The notes beneath the pieces were generated by a model. The model was given only the letters and a program-made list of their open reading frames with translations. It ran no database searches and had not been told where the DNA came from. From the NCBI GenBank assembly GCA_050954865.1, contig JBPBQN010000246.1, forward strand, positions 1 to 40,734: a stretch of 40,734 nt of DNA, read 5' to 3'. Below are positions 40,537 to 40,734 of this stretch, in pieces. A program made the translations under genes and the position numbers. Position 1 is the stretch's first letter; the number at the start of each line of letters is the position of its first letter. The stretch comes from Mucilaginibacter_A sp050954865 (GTDB lineage: Bacteria; Bacteroidota; Bacteroidia; Sphingobacteriales; Sphingobacteriaceae).

Positions 40537-40695
40537 ATGAAAAGAACGTTCCAACCTTCCCAACGTAAGAGAAGAAATAAGCATGGTTTCCGCGAGCGGA
40601 TGTCAAGCGCAAACGGCAGAAGAGTTTTAGCTGCAAGAAGAGCTAAAGGCCGGCATAAACTGTCTGTATCTTCAGAACCTCGCCACAAAGCATAA
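40537..40695 (+). CDS. rpmH: 50S ribosomal protein L34
   Basis: 52 residues. MKRTFQPSQRKRRNKHGFRE followed by RMSSANGRRVLAARRAKGRHKLSVS is canonical for this very basic large-subunit protein. ATG is preceded by a TAnnTTTG promoter element and the gene is divergent from the ChaN-like gene. A small inverted repeat (TTTCCTG-TTTCG-CAGGAAA, 40704-40722) lies just after the stop but lacks a T-run. The RNase P protein gene rnpA usually follows rpmH; the window ends before it. Confidence 0.97.
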   Translation: MKRTFQPSQRKRRNKHGFRERMSSANGRRVLAARRAKGRHKLSVSSEPRHKA

Positions 40696-40734
40696 GCTGG
40701 TCGTTTCCTGTTTCGCAGGAAATTAAGGTTGACT

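Noticed and set aside
40427..40636. Longer start for the ChaN-like protein
   Set aside because: The extension is antisense to rpmH and hides the signal peptide; ATG 40426 begins with a clear signal sequence.
1..40734. tRNA, rRNA or riboswitch genes
   Set aside because: Reading both strands showed no convincing cloverleaf, rRNA segment or known riboswitch core; a dedicated covariance search was not possible here.

Overview
This window looks like chromosomal DNA of a Bacteroidota, most likely a Sphingobacteriaceae relative (Pedobacter/Mucilaginibacter-like; inferred from protein content, not from a search). The evidence is a protein ending in the gliding-associated/type IX secretion (T9SS) type B sorting domain, a PorP/SprF protein, a T9SS plug-like DUF5103 protein, DUF4251 and CarboxypepD_reg proteins, -7 promoter elements of the TAnnTTTG type, and AT-rich DNA. 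I found no tRNA, rRNA, insertion sequence or CRISPR array.

Layout. 1-5.5 kb: small heat-shock protein, a Ser/Gly/Thr-rich lipoprotein, three family-2 glycosyltransferases (two are tandem paralogues) and a Wzx-like flippase. 5.8-10.7 kb: an ECF sigma factor with an overlapping membrane protein, an unknown helical protein, an SDF-family symporter, a methyltransferase and an unknown membrane-anchored protein. 10.7-15 kb: rplU-rpmA, a BLUF-only photoreceptor, then a TagF-like glycerophosphotransferase and a Bcs1/TarIJ-like bifunctional enzyme (a CDP-ribitol/polyol-phosphate pair unusual in a Gram-negative). 15.1-24 kb: a minus-strand run of polyprenyl synthase, RNase R, a fused DppD/DppF-like ABC ATPase, a DEDD exonuclease, the T9SS plug-like protein and an ABC-F protein. 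24.2-27 kb: DUF4251, FUSC-like and CarboxypepD_reg proteins. 27.1-27.8 kb: a decayed HEPN/MNT toxin-antitoxin pair between two copies of a terminator-bearing repeat. 28-32 kb: ybbP-ybbA with divergent tesA, the same neighbourhood as in E. coli. 32.4-37 kb: a PKD/CHU_C surface protein and its PorP/SprF partner. 37-40.7 kb: rpoN, mscL, a ChaN-like lipid-side protein and, divergently, rpmH.

The most striking signal is not a gene. A short motif, consensus GATAAAARMAGYATC (12-bp core TAAAARMAGYAT), occurs 34 times with a perfect core, on both strands, about 0.8 per kb, against roughly 0.2 expected by a hand estimate. Two-thirds of the copies lie in the ~12% of the window that is non-coding. Many overlap stop codons, some form inverted hairpin pairs at gene ends, and 11 are embedded in coding sequence. 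Density, pairing and coding tolerance resemble the uptake signal sequences of Haemophilus and Neisseria, but nothing here proves that role. The motif is absent as a perfect copy from 11.5 to 18.0 kb, a stretch that includes the possibly imported polyol-phosphate genes.
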